From positions 1 to 16,165 of the forward strand of contig JAQVLF010000012.1 in the NCBI GenBank assembly GCA_028704295.1: a DNA stretch of 16,165 nucleotides, read 5' to 3'. Shown here piece after piece: positions 1-7,322 of the stretch; position 1 is the first letter of the stretch, and each line of letters starts with the position of its first letter. The notes beneath the pieces were generated by a model. The model did no database searches, was not told where the DNA came from, and saw only the letters and a program-made list of their open reading frames with translations. The translations under genes and the position numbers were made by a program. The DNA is from Minisyncoccota bacterium (lineage in GTDB: Bacteria; Patescibacteriota; Minisyncoccia; Minisyncoccales; Minisyncoccaceae).

Positions 1-29
1 CCTAAATCAATACCTAATATTTTTGACAT
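1..29 (-). CDS. dnaK: DnaK chaperone, N-terminal fragment (cut by window edge)
   Basis: Only the first nine codons and part of the tenth are present; they read MSKILGIDL(G), the conserved start of the Hsp70 ATPase domain. The gene starts 19 bases after the grpE stop codon, in the usual hrcA-grpE-dnaK order. DnaK is the ATP-dependent cytosolic chaperone whose nucleotide exchange is driven by GrpE. There is no Shine-Dalgarno sequence; the leader is almost pure A/T. The family is clear from so few residues only because of the operon context. Confidence 0.85.
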
Positions 30-48
30 AAACTTTTTATTTATTTTA

Positions 49-504
49 TTATTTAATTACTCTAACCTTTGCTGGCCTTAAGACCTTGTTATTTATTTTA
101 TACCCTTTTTGTATAATTTCTTTTACCTTTCCTGGATCCTCTCCTTCTACTTCTTCGATAACTTCATGGAACTCAGGATTAAAGTTCTCTTCATTAATCT
201 CTTCTATGCCTTCTCCTTTAAGAAAATCTTCTAGCTGCATCTTAATCATTAAAAGTCCTTTTACGCTTAAATTATTTTTTAATTCTCCTTTTATAGACTT
301 CTCTGCAAGAAACATATTGTCTAAAATAGGGATTAACTTAAAAAACATATCTTCTTTTAAAACCATTATTATATTTTCTGTTCTCTCACATTCCTTACTT
401 TTATAATTGATGTAATTAGCCAAATCTCTTTTCCAAGAATTCAAGCATTCTTCTTTTTCTTTTTTCAGCTTTTCTATTTCTTGTTCCAATTCTTCTCTTT
501 TCAT
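49..504 (-). CDS. grpE: GrpE nucleotide exchange factor
   Basis: GrpE is the cytosolic co-chaperone that releases ADP from DnaK. The protein is 151 aa, short compared with about 190 in E. coli. Residues 1-45 form a charged, Glu/Lys-rich helix typical of the GrpE dimer coiled coil. Residues 50-100 fit the helical bundle (FKLIPILDNM is the conserved 'LLPVLDNLE' segment). The C-terminal beta domain carries the family signatures FNPEFHEVIEE and GYKINNKVLRPAKVRV. The ATG overlaps the hrcA stop codon as ATGA, so translation is probably coupled. The upstream bases are A-rich without an SD. dnaK follows after 19 bases. Confidence 0.95.
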   Translation of the reverse strand: MKREELEQEIEKLKKEKEECLNSWKRDLANYINYKSKECERTENIIMVLKEDMFFKLIPILDNMFLAEKSIKGELKNNLSVKGLLMIKMQLEDFLKGEGIEEINEENFNPEFHEVIEEVEGEDPGKVKEIIQKGYKINNKVLRPAKVRVIK

Positions 505-1196
505 ATTTTTTCTTCTAATGTTTTTATTAAAGAATTAATTAAATTAATATTTTTGTAATAATCCATTCTCTTAGGTCCTATTAAAGATAATCTAAATCTT
601 TCTTTATTATTGAGCATATTTTCTGAACAAATTAAAGTGAAATCGCGTCCTCTTTGAAAAGGGTTTTCATTTCCAATAAAAATTTCAAATCTAGATTCTA
701 AATTTATTGCCTCCTGATTATCATTCAATTCTTCTATAAAAGATAAAAAGTTAATTATGAAATCTTTGCTTTGAAACTCTGGCTCTTTAATAATGTCATT
801 AAGTCCTGCCTGCCAAGACAATTTTCTTTCAGGAAAAGATGCTATTATGTAGTTAGATGACATGTTCGCTAAGAAATTTGTCAATTCTCTTGCCATATCA
901 AATTCTGTTTCATTTTTTTGAAAAATATCGCTTAGCTCTTCTTCAAAGTTAAATTCACTAAAAAATTCATCAACAAAAATTCTATAAGCTTTGTCTGTAG
1001 GCACTCTTCCAGATGATATATATGGCTTTTCTAAAAAACCAAAATCTGTAAGATTCTTCATCTCGATTCTCATTGTTGCAGAGCAAAGTCCGAAATCATA
1101 TTTTTGAGATAAAATCTGAGAGCTTACCGGCTCTGCCGATTTAATATACTCATTAACGATTACATTCAATATTTTTTTCTGCCTATCTGTAATCAT
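501..1196 (-). CDS. hrcA: HrcA heat-inducible transcription repressor, short form
   Basis: HrcA represses class I heat-shock operons by binding CIRCE. Residues 1-76 are the winged-helix DNA-binding domain, including ITDRQKKILNVIVNEYI at the start, a recognition helix around SSATMR-like LCSATMRIEM, and the hallmark wing SSGRVPTDKAYR at about 61-72. The end retains the family motif IGPKRMDYYKNI. The protein is 231 aa against about 340 for typical HrcA, so roughly 110 residues of the central GAF-like/inserted region are missing or compressed. It is the first gene of hrcA-grpE-dnaK. The start is fixed by homology at M1. No SD precedes it; a -10 box ends six bases before the ATG, so the mRNA is probably leaderless. 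A CIRCE-like operator lies just upstream. Confidence 0.92.
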   Translation of the reverse strand: MITDRQKKILNVIVNEYIKSAEPVSSQILSQKYDFGLCSATMRIEMKNLTDFGFLEKPYISSGRVPTDKAYRIFVDEFFSEFNFEEELSDIFQKNETEFDMARELTNFLANMSSNYIIASFPERKLSWQAGLNDIIKEPEFQSKDFIINFLSFIEELNDNQEAINLESRFEIFIGNENPFQRGRDFTLICSENMLNNKERFRLSLIGPKRMDYYKNINLINSLIKTLEEKI

Positions 1197-1202
1197 GGTT
1201 TG

Positions 1203-1230
1203 AGTATACCATAATTATTTTAGCAGTCAA
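1203..1230 (-). promoter_or_regulatory. Sigma-70 type promoter of hrcA-grpE-dnaK
   Basis: The minus strand shows -35 TTGACT (1225-1230), a 16-bp spacer and an extended -10 TGGTATACT (hexamer 1203-1208). The hexamer ends six bases before the hrcA ATG (1196), so transcription should start at or next to the A of the ATG. The -35 is formed partly by the right CIRCE arm, which makes the operator and promoter overlap directly. Confidence 0.75.
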
Positions 1231-1246
1231 GCGGCTTGTCTGCTAA
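1220..1246 (-). promoter_or_regulatory. CIRCE operator (diverged) of the hrcA operon
   Basis: On the minus strand the site reads TTAGCAGAC, nine bases, GACTGCTAA. The canonical CIRCE is TTAGCACTC-N9-GAGTGCTAA. Outer TTAGC/GCTAA and the exact 9-9-9 spacing are kept; the inner bases differ at two positions in the left arm and one in the right. It covers the -35 box of the hrcA promoter and begins inside the stop codon of the preceding membrane-protein gene. Binding by HrcA (established for the family) would block RNA polymerase. Confidence 0.85.
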
Positions 1247-1944
1247 TTAGATAATTCTTCAAAAAAATCTTTTTCAAATAGAAAGATTCTACTCCAAGGC
1301 AGAACCTCTTTTGCCTTAAAAGTATTTTCCCCTGTTTGAGTCCCTAAAATTTTAACACCATCTTCTGTGTAAGGAGTTACATGCGCATCCAATATATCGA
1401 TGATCCATGATTTTCCATCAAAATCTATTAAGCTTATGCTATTATCATTAATTTGAGAAACTTCTCCTGCTAAAAATCCGCCCCCTGGATTTAGCCATAT
1501 TACTTTTCTTTGATTGAATATTTTGCTCTGTTCCAAATCAATGCTTTCAATTGTATTTCCAAGCCCAAATGAACAGAATACAAATCCCAAAAAGAGTATT
1601 ATTAAAACATTTAAAAAAATTAAATGCTTTCTTTGGATTCTATATCCTTTTTCTGTATGCCTTAAATTCCAATAACTTATTAAAAGGAAAGCTACTGTAA
1701 AGACAAACCAAATATGAGGAAAGGAAGCAATCCAAAAATCCCAGAAATTGCCCGCTATAATCTTGGAATACTCCCAGTCATTATTAATGACAAGGTAAAT
1801 AAACCATGCACATGCAAAGGAAGCAAAGATTAGGAATATTATTGCGGAAGACCAAAGAAGATAGTTTCTTGCTAAAAACTTCCATTTGGCTATTGGCTCA
1901 AGATCTTTGATTTTATCTAATATTTGCTTATCTAAGTTTGTCAT
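1243..1944 (-). CDS. Multi-pass membrane protein, probable anti-sigma factor
   Basis: The 233-aa protein has a cytosolic N-terminus of about 28 residues, then three predicted membrane helices (about 29-53, 70-93 and 107-127). A C-terminal extracytoplasmic domain of about 90 residues looks beta-rich (LNPGGGFLAGEVSQINDNSISLIDFD). It overlaps the 3' end of the ECF sigma gene by 17 bases, the usual layout of a sigma and its membrane-bound antagonist, and this context is the main basis for the call. The N-terminal region lacks the HxxxCxxC zinc anti-sigma motif. The stop codon overlaps the CIRCE element. It could instead be an unrelated co-transcribed membrane protein. Confidence 0.6.
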   Translation of the reverse strand: MTNLDKQILDKIKDLEPIAKWKFLARNYLLWSSAIIFLIFASFACAWFIYLVINNDWEYSKIIAGNFWDFWIASFPHIWFVFTVAFLLISYWNLRHTEKGYRIQRKHLIFLNVLIILFLGFVFCSFGLGNTIESIDLEQSKIFNQRKVIWLNPGGGFLAGEVSQINDNSISLIDFDGKSWIIDILDAHVTPYTEDGVKILGTQTGENTFKAKEVLPWSRIFLFEKDFFEELSN

Positions 1945-2509
1945 ATTTTTTTATTTTTTGCTTCAATTCTTTTTTTCCTCTATTGATATAGGTGGCTACT
2001 GTACCCATAGGAATTTTTAAAATATCAGATATTTCTCTATAATCCTTTTCCTCTAAGAACTTGAGAATCAAAACTTCTTTATACTTATCATTGATCTGAT
2101 TTAGGACATTCTTAATGTTGTCCATATCAACCTTTGTATTAATTTCATGCTCCAAATCAAGCTGAGACCCTATTCTTGCCATAAAATCATCGTCAGGATC
2201 AATTCTCGCTATCTGCGGCCTTCTTTTAAATTTTCTAAAATTATTTATAACTTCATTTCTTGTTATTCTATAAATCCATGACGAAAATTTAAGATTTGAA
2301 TTAAAACTATTTAAATTTACATATACTTTAACAAAGACATCCTGCAAAATATCCTCTCTTTCTGGCTCATTAAAATTAGAAATTCTTGATATGTACCTAA
2401 AAAGCTTCTCCTCGTACCTCTTGACTAAAATGATGAAATACTTCTGATCTTTGAGAACTAATTTCACCACCTCCTCATCAGTTGTATTTTCAAAACCTCT
2501 TATGCTCAT
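1928..2509 (-). CDS. ECF-type RNA polymerase sigma factor
   Basis: The 193-aa protein has the two-domain build of group 4 (extracytoplasmic function) sigma factors. Region 2 spans about 22-95, with REDILQDVFVKVY and the -10-recognition stretch FSSWIYRITRNEVINNFRK. A charged linker (about 96-130) contains DPDDDF. Region 4 (about 131-190) carries the helix-turn-helix DYREISDILKIPMGTVATYINRGKKEL that reads the -35. There is no region 1 or 3. It should direct RNA polymerase to a small regulon when freed from its partner. The next gene overlaps by 17 bases and encodes a likely membrane anti-sigma. The upstream neighbour, 27 bases away, is an exported binding-like protein. Start ATG has no SD; the leader ends AAAAAAC. 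Confidence 0.92.
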   Translation of the reverse strand: MSIRGFENTTDEEVVKLVLKDQKYFIILVKRYEEKLFRYISRISNFNEPEREDILQDVFVKVYVNLNSFNSNLKFSSWIYRITRNEVINNFRKFKRRPQIARIDPDDDFMARIGSQLDLEHEINTKVDMDNIKNVLNQINDKYKEVLILKFLEEKDYREISDILKIPMGTVATYINRGKKELKQKIKKYDKLR

Positions 2510-2536
2510 GTTTTTTAAAATTTAACTTGATCAATT

Positions 2537-3271
2537 TTAATTCTCAATAAAGAGAAGAGTTGAGTTTTGTTTGACTTTTTCAAGAGCTGTCTGCCACCTA
2601 GTAATAAACTTGTCAGGATAATTCTTTGAAAAAGCAATATAAAATTGGTCTATGGAAATATTAAATTCTTTTTCAATAAAGTCAATAGGCTCATTCTCAC
2701 TCTTAACTAATTCATCCATTGCAATATTCGATGTTAAATAAAGGTCTACTTCTTTATTAACTAATTTATTTAAAGCCTCCTTTTCACTGTTACATTCTAC
2801 AATATTTTTAAATCCTAAGTTTAATAAATCCTCTGTGTAAGCATAATCTTTGACCGCACTTATTTTATAATCTTTAGCTCCATCTAAAGAATTTATACTT
2901 ATATCGCTATCGGCACTTTTATATAAATTTACCTTTAAAGTTCCAATAGGACCTACCCACTTAAACTTATCCTCTCTTTCATGATTTTTGATAGTAGAAA
3001 AAAGGGCTATATTGTCCTCATTTAAAATTAAGCTATATGCTGTATCCCAATCAGTTAATTCTATTTCCTTTGAAATATTTAATTCCTTAAGAATATCTTT
3101 TACTACACTCGCAGCATATCCATCGAGTTCATTGTTTTCATTTATATATTGGAGAGGCTTATACTCCTCTGTTAAGATCCTTATGTCGCTTATATTATCT
3201 TGATTGAGATATAAATAAGTAAGAAATATTCCTATCGCAATAAGAAGTAGAATTAAAATTTGTTTTTGCAT
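2537..3271 (-). CDS. Membrane-anchored solute-binding protein (SBP_bac_3-like)
   Basis: The 244-aa protein begins with an uncleaved-looking signal/anchor (about 4-23, rich in I/L), followed by a periplasmic-binding-protein type 2 fold. Signatures are EYKPLQYINENNELDGYAASVVKDILKEL (split: EYKPLQYINENNEL then DGYAASVVKDIL), KFKWVGPIGT, and the second-lobe SAVKDYAY...LVNKEVDLYLTSN. Such domains bind polar amino acids or similar small solutes outside the membrane. No ABC permease or ATPase lies nearby, and the protein sits just before an ECF sigma factor. It could therefore be a sensor rather than a transporter component (inference). It starts six bases after the preceding small secreted protein. 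Confidence 0.75.
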   Translation of the reverse strand: MQKQILILLLIAIGIFLTYLYLNQDNISDIRILTEEYKPLQYINENNELDGYAASVVKDILKELNISKEIELTDWDTAYSLILNEDNIALFSTIKNHEREDKFKWVGPIGTLKVNLYKSADSDISINSLDGAKDYKISAVKDYAYTEDLLNLGFKNIVECNSEKEALNKLVNKEVDLYLTSNIAMDELVKSENEPIDFIEKEFNISIDQFYIAFSKNYPDKFITRWQTALEKVKQNSTLLFIEN

Positions 3272-3277
3272 GTAAAG

Positions 3278-3538
3278 CTAAGAATTATTATTATTCCAAT
3301 AATTTATTTGCATTTCCTTCATCTTGTTAAACCTTTCCTGCGTCATCTTATTCATCTTTGTTTGAAGCTTTTTGATCTTATTCTCGTGAACATCTCTCCA
3401 CTTTTCATAACTTAATTCTTTATAATACGTAGTTTTGCTTTCAGCTAAATCTAAACTTTTAGCTTCAACTTTTGGCGCGTTCATTACTGCAATTAAGGCA
3501 AATATTGCTAAAATTAAAAGTAAGTCTTTCTTTTTCAT
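3278..3538 (-). CDS. Small secreted helical protein, unknown function
   Basis: The 86-aa protein has a signal-peptide-like N-terminus: a MKKKD positive patch, a hydrophobic stretch (about 6-20) and VEAKS as a possible signal peptidase I site near residue 26. The mature part is Lys/Met/Gln-rich and predicted helical, ending in an Asn run (YWNNNNS). No family is recognised. It is the first gene of a tight run with the binding-like protein, the sigma factor and the putative anti-sigma, so it may be part of the stimulus pathway (inference). The start ATG lies six bases after a likely -10 box. Confidence 0.7.
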   Translation of the reverse strand: MKKKDLLLILAIFALIAVMNAPKVEAKSLDLAESKTTYYKELSYEKWRDVHENKIKKLQTKMNKMTQERFNKMKEMQINYWNNNNS

Positions 3539-3544
3539 ATTTTT

Positions 3545-3572
3545 ATTTTATTAAAAATAATAATCGTGTAAA
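3545..3572 (-). promoter_or_regulatory. Promoter of the secreted protein-sigma factor run
   Basis: The minus strand reads -35 TTTACA (3567-3572), a 16-bp spacer and -10 TAAAAT (3545-3550), each one base from consensus. The -10 ends six bases before the ATG at 3538, the same placement as at hrcA. A leaderless transcript is predicted. Confidence 0.6.
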
Positions 3573-3640
3573 TTCATACAAAGCAGACTCTTTCTTTCTT
3601 TCAACTATCCTATATTTAAATTTTAGCAGATTTTTAATAA

Positions 3641-3832
3641 TTAATCAAAGATAAAAACATCTTCTATTTTTGATTTGAATACTTTTGCCACATCATGTGC
3701 AAGCTTTAAAGATGGCATATATTTACCTTTTTCCAAAAAGACTATGGTTTCTCTTCTAACTCCTACTTTTTGTGCCAAATCCTCCTGAGTTAGATTATAT
3801 TTAGCTCTTAATTCTTTAATCCTCGTTGTCAT
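3641..3832 (-). CDS. Small XRE-family HTH transcriptional regulator
   Basis: The 63-aa protein is almost only a Cro/CI-type helix-turn-helix: MTTRIKELRAKYNLTQEDLAQ, then VGVRRETIVFLEKGKYMPSL and an ending KSKIEDVFIFD. It belongs to the small YgzD/Xre-like regulators often paired with a DUF2178 membrane protein. Its ATG overlaps the stop of that gene as ATGA (3829-3832), so the two are translationally coupled. It presumably controls its own operon through the AATGTTA half-sites near 4211-4255. A TATAAT is present eight bases upstream of the ATG inside the preceding gene and might add an internal promoter. Confidence 0.9.
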   Translation of the reverse strand: MTTRIKELRAKYNLTQEDLAQKVGVRRETIVFLEKGKYMPSLKLAHDVAKVFKSKIEDVFIFD

Positions 3833-4206
3833 ATTTTTTTATTATAATATACTCTTGCAATAAAATATATTAAAAGCATTCCAAAAAACATGCTTCCTAA
3901 AAGAATATTATAATCAAAGGCAATATTAAATAAATAGTATAATTGCCATAATATAGCTATAGCTATAAAGGTAGCATAGAAAGTCAGAAAACCTGAATAG
4001 GCGGCGATTTTATCTGTCCTTTCATCTTTCCTAGGCTCTTTTACAAATCTTTTTTCTTTAAAACCCAAGACAAGAAAGAATACAGCAAATCCTGTCAAAA
4101 GAGAGTATATATAGCTATTTAAATTATAAAAAGATTGAAGGAGAATATTTAGTATAAATATTAAAAAACCAATTGTTATTTTTGTCTTATAATCTAATTT
4201 AGGCAT
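3829..4206 (-). CDS. DUF2178-like four-helix membrane protein
   Basis: The 125-aa protein has four predicted membrane helices (about 10-26, 31-49, 70-91 and 98-118). A cytosolic loop between helices 2 and 3 carries KDERTDKIAAYSG (60-72), which matches the conserved DERxxxI signature of DUF2178. Its biochemical role is not known. The gene overlaps the XRE regulator by four bases, a pairing seen widely in bacteria and archaea. The regulator may respond to something the membrane protein senses or be held by it (inference). No SD precedes the ATG. Confidence 0.8.
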   Translation of the reverse strand: MPKLDYKTKITIGFLIFILNILLQSFYNLNSYIYSLLTGFAVFFLVLGFKEKRFVKEPRKDERTDKIAAYSGFLTFYATFIAIAILWQLYYLFNIAFDYNILLGSMFFGMLLIYFIARVYYNKKI

Positions 4207-4210
4207 ATTA

Positions 4211-4255
4211 TTAATGTTAATTATTTATAACTTAATGTTATATTATTTTAACATT
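4211..4255 (-). promoter_or_regulatory. Three AATGTTA half-sites, likely XRE operator
   Basis: On the plus strand TTAATGTTA occurs at 4211-4219 and again at 4232-4240, exactly 21 bp apart, i.e. two helical turns. An inverted copy TAACATT lies at 4249-4255, making an 8-bp-spaced palindrome with the 4234-4240 copy. The palindrome spans the -10 and spacer, and the third half-site lies in the leader. This is the layout expected for autorepression by the small HTH protein of the same operon. Confidence 0.55.
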
Positions 4256-4263
4256 TTTGTCAA
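4235..4263 (-). promoter_or_regulatory. Promoter of the DUF2178-HTH operon
   Basis: The minus strand has a perfect -35 TTGACA (4258-4263), a 17-bp spacer and a -10 TAACAT (4235-4240; four of six bases). The -35 overlaps the stop codon of the PEBP gene. The predicted leader is about 20 bases. Confidence 0.65.
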
Positions 4264-4706
4264 TAAATTTCATATATGCCCATGAGCTCAGCCTCCTCAA
4301 TAATATGCCCCTCCATTATTCTTTCAAGCTTGTTTATATCAACGCCTTCATCTGCCTCAATAATCATATCTATTGCATAAATCTTAAAAAAATAGCGATG
4401 GATTTCTCCTTTTGGAGGGCAAGGTCCTTCATAGCCTATTTTACCCGAAGTACTAGCCCCTAAAATTCCATTTTGTGGCAAGCTATTCTCTTTTATCTCC
4501 TCTATTCCGGGATCTATATTAAAGACAATCCAGTGTGTCCATACTCCCATTTTAGCGTCAGGATCGCTCACAATTAAAACCAGGCTTTGAGCTTTTTCTG
4601 GAACATTGCTAACAAAAAGAGGCGGATTCATGTTCATCCCATCGCAAGCATATTTTCTAGGAATCATTTCATTGTTTGAAAATGCTAAGCTTGTAATATT
4701 TATCAT
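4260..4706 (-). CDS. YbhB/YbcL family Raf kinase inhibitor-like (PEBP) protein
   Basis: The 148-aa protein is a phosphatidylethanolamine-binding-protein fold. The ligand-site motifs are present: SDPDAKMGVWTHW (47-59) and GYEGPCPPKGEIHRYFF (91-107), along with the N-terminal PPLFVSNVPEKAQSLVLIV. Length matches bacterial YbhB/YbcL (about 150-160 aa). No signal peptide, so cytosolic. The family's exact role in bacteria is not established. It starts just downstream of a TATAAT embedded in an 8-bp palindrome and ends inside the promoter of the next operon. Confidence 0.93.
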   Translation of the reverse strand: MINITSLAFSNNEMIPRKYACDGMNMNPPLFVSNVPEKAQSLVLIVSDPDAKMGVWTHWIVFNIDPGIEEIKENSLPQNGILGASTSGKIGYEGPCPPKGEIHRYFFKIYAIDMIIEADEGVDINKLERIMEGHIIEEAELMGIYEIY

Positions 4707-4718
4707 TTTTTAAAAACT

Positions 4719-4738
4719 TATGATTATACTTAATCATA
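4719..4738 (-). promoter_or_regulatory. -10 box within a perfect palindrome, upstream of PEBP gene
   Basis: The sequence TATGATTA, four bases, TAATCATA is a perfect 8-bp inverted repeat. On the minus strand its right half contains TATAAT (4723-4728), 16 bases upstream of the PEBP ATG. No good -35 is seen. The palindrome could be an operator over the -10 or chance in AT-rich DNA. Confidence 0.4.
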
Positions 4739-4744
4739 CGTTTT

Positions 4745-5830
4745 TTATTCAGTCCCCATTCTAATGTCTCCACATTTATTTTCGATTGAATCAACCAAAT
4801 AAATAATATCATCTATTTTTGGCTCCTTGCTATTAAGCTTTAAGCCATTTTGAAGAGTAACTTTTACTTCTTTTGAATGCGCTTGAAAAGCTTCCTTGAC
4901 TTTACAGTTTGAAATTAGGTCTTGCACATCGTTCCATGAAATATCTTGCAAAAATTCTATGCTTGAAAAGATTTTATCTACGATGTTATCGAGATTAAAA
5001 ATTTCTCTTTCAGTTTTACATTCCATTCTTAATTCTTGAGGATAATTCCCACACTGAGGATACTTTAAAACAAAATCCAGGCTCACTACTCTATTATTTA
5101 TAATTCTTGAATAAGCATATTCTGTATAAATTGTGCCTGCTGCACCCTCGCTTAAAGCAGAAACACAATAATCATTGCCGTTAATTGTCTTTTTCATTAC
5201 CCTTTGAGGCAAGCTGCTTTCAGGAGATGTTTCAGGACATATCATTTGATTCCCCTCTTCGGAAACACTGATCTTTGGAGGCCAGGATTGTGTAAATACA
5301 TAATTTGCATTTAAATTTTCAGGATAATTAAATGAAATTCCCTCAGAATTATCAATAAATTCTTTAAAGCCGCTTTTGACTTCGGTAATTAGCCATCTAC
5401 CGTTAGCCTTTTGAACATTTAATTCTATAGGCTCTCCCTCACTTTTTCCAGTACTTGTCATTTTAATTACATCTCCATAAACAACGTAATTATTTGAATT
5501 AACTTTCTTAATATTTGCTATGTCGATTTGCTCTGGCCAAGGAGAAGAAGTTAACCTTCCTAACGCGCCTGATGGATATTCCTTCCATTTATTAAGCAAA
5601 CCTTCGGCAATAAAATCTTTATAATTCTCCTCTATATCTTGAGATGCTGTGGGAGACAATAATGAAACATTTTTCAAAGTCTTTCCAAAATTCTCAACAA
5701 GGGATTTAACATCGTTCTCTTCTTGATTCTGAATTATCACATTAGATTCTTGCAGGAAATATATGCCTCTTATGGCGCCTGCTATAACAACTAAAGCGAA
5801 TATAATTATTAATATTGTTTTTTTGCTCAT
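4745..5830 (-). CDS. Membrane-anchored exported protein, NTF2-like plus unknown domain
   Basis: The 361-aa protein has a single N-terminal membrane anchor (about 5-27) and a long extracytoplasmic part. Residues about 38-155 look like an NTF2/SnoaL-type cone: helical DVKSLVENFGKTL, then IANIKKVNSNNYVVYGDVIKM and NGRWLITEV. From about 160 a second module starts with GISFNYPENL and contains four or more cysteines (Cys-Pro-Glu, YCVSAL, PQCGNYPQELRMEC), possibly disulfide-linked. The GISFxYP opening resembles the 565-aa protein at 11537-13234. No specific function is recognised. The RhuM-Fic gene lies upstream with its decayed tail ending five bases before this ATG. Confidence 0.7.
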   Translation of the reverse strand: MSKKTILIIIFALVVIAGAIRGIYFLQESNVIIQNQEENDVKSLVENFGKTLKNVSLLSPTASQDIEENYKDFIAEGLLNKWKEYPSGALGRLTSSPWPEQIDIANIKKVNSNNYVVYGDVIKMTSTGKSEGEPIELNVQKANGRWLITEVKSGFKEFIDNSEGISFNYPENLNANYVFTQSWPPKISVSEEGNQMICPETSPESSLPQRVMKKTINGNDYCVSALSEGAAGTIYTEYAYSRIINNRVVSLDFVLKYPQCGNYPQELRMECKTEREIFNLDNIVDKIFSSIEFLQDISWNDVQDLISNCKVKEAFQAHSKEVKVTLQNGLKLNSKEPKIDDIIYLVDSIENKCGDIRMGTE

Positions 5831-5834
5831 ATTT

Positions 5835-6784
5835 TTATTTCTTAAGTAATAATATTGTAAACCCTACATCTTTTCTTTGTCCTTTGAATTGCTTTAGGTA
5901 ATAAGCAAAGCAAGTGCTGCCAAAGTTTGAGGCGTTATCATATTTTTAAAATCAACCTTAGCTTTTCTTAGAAGCCAGATAAAAGAAAAAGCTGCTGTTC
6001 TTTTATTGCCATCTATAAATGGATGGTCTTTAATTATGAAGTATAAAAGATGAGCTGACTTTTCTTCAACAGTTTTATACACATCCTCGCCAAAAGCGCT
6101 TTGAAAAACATTTTCAAAAATTCCTTCTAAATTATTCTTGACTCTTTCTTCTGCAAAAAATTCTGTAGCTTCTCCATTTTTAATTAATTCCTCCTTAAAT
6201 TTTAATACATCTGAATAAAGCTCTTTTATTCCAGATTTAAAAGTTTTTTGAGTGTATCCTTTTTTAGGGAAGGAATCTTTGTCGTAGGCATCAAGAGAAA
6301 ACCATGTATTCGCAAAAGCCTTAACAAGCTCTAAAACGTCATTTGTCCCTATTCGTGAATTAGAAAGTATTTTAATATCTTCTATAATTTTTAAGAATTG
6401 TTCGTAATTTTCTTTTATTCTCGATTTATTGATCGTATAACCTTTTAATATGTGATCTTTAAGTGTTTTAGTTGCCCATTTTCTAAACTGTACTGCCTTT
6501 GAGGATTTTGTACGATATCCAACTGCTAAAATCAAATCCAATGAATAAAAAGAAACCGGCTTATCAGAATTTGCAATGTGCATTTTTTGCACATTGCCTT
6601 TCTCATTCAGTTCTTTATCTTTCAAAATATTTTTTATATGCTTGGTCACTACTGATCTTTCGATCTCAAAAACATCAGCGATTTGTGCTTGACTTGCCCA
6701 AATAGTTTCGTTCTCTAGATCCTCCTTTAATTTTATTTCCCCATTTCGTGCCTGATAAATAATAATGTTATTTTCTTTTTTCAT
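5835..6784 (-). pseudogene. RhuM-Fic/Doc fusion, C-terminus lost
   Basis: The remaining ORF (5894-6784, 296 aa) has an N-terminal RhuM domain (about 1-135; QAQIADVFEIERSVVTKHI is a DNA-binding-like helix-turn-helix and YSLDLILAVGYRTKSSKAVQFR is the RhuM signature). A Fic/Doc domain with the active-site motif HPFIDGNKR follows at 254-262, a form that modifies proteins with AMP or phosphate. After LALLIT the frame hits TAA (5896-5894), then continues SNSKDKEKM, which is what the family has there. One missing base and an in-frame GFTILLLKK-stop at 5835 follow. So about 20 residues were lost through a nonsense change plus a 1-base deletion. The catalytic core is intact and it may still work. Confidence 0.8.
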
Positions 6785-6851
6785 TGCAATTATATTTATA
6801 TTTTTTCTTTGATTGTATCAAGAAATATTATAAAGCACAATAAAATTGATT

Positions 6852-7315
6852 CTAAATTTTTATATATTTCTCTAAGCAGACATCTTTAAATCCTATCTTA
6901 TTCCAAAAGTTCAATCCTTGTTCATTTTTAACTTCGACATTAATTTCAATAAAATTGATTTTATTGCTTTTTAACCACTTAAAACATTCTTTAACTAGCT
7001 CATTGCCAATACCATTTCTTCTATACTCTTCTTTTACAAAATATCTGCAATTAATCCTGCCTTTTTAACCTCAAACATTTCGGGCCTACTAATCTTAAAG
7101 GCAAGTAAGTATGCAACCGTTTTATTATTATCTTCCGCTACAAAAATTGCACTTTTTGAAGAATAAATATTCTTCCTCAAAGATTTCCTTAATATTTCTT
7201 TAGCATTCTTATCGCGCTTATAGTAAAAAGACAGATATTCATGATAAAGAGTAGATGCATAGGAAAGATCCACAACATCATCAAGATTTTTTAATTTAGC
7301 TTTTTTAATTATCAT
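6852..7315 (-). pseudogene. GNAT acetyltransferase, broken by a 1-base frameshift
   Basis: Start MIIKKAKLKNLDDVVDL at 7315 fits the GNAT N-terminus. The upstream in-frame start at 7342 lies inside a terminator and promoter region and is unlikely. The frame runs to IFVAEDNNKTVAYLLAF and AGLIADI, then stops at 7034. The continuation lies in another frame: FVKEEYRRNGIGNELVKE (acetyl-CoA loop RRNGIG), then LNFWNKIGFKDV and a TAG at 6852-6854. One extra T in the T4 run at 7038-7041 would join them into a normal protein of about 154 aa. This is either a mutation or an assembly indel; neighbouring genes are also broken. Confidence 0.82.
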
Positions 7316-7322
7316 ATTTAGT

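Noticed and set aside
1203..1246. CIRCE hairpin as an intrinsic terminator of the membrane-protein gene
   Set aside because: The stem could form in RNA but is followed by AATAATTATGG on the minus strand, not a T-run.
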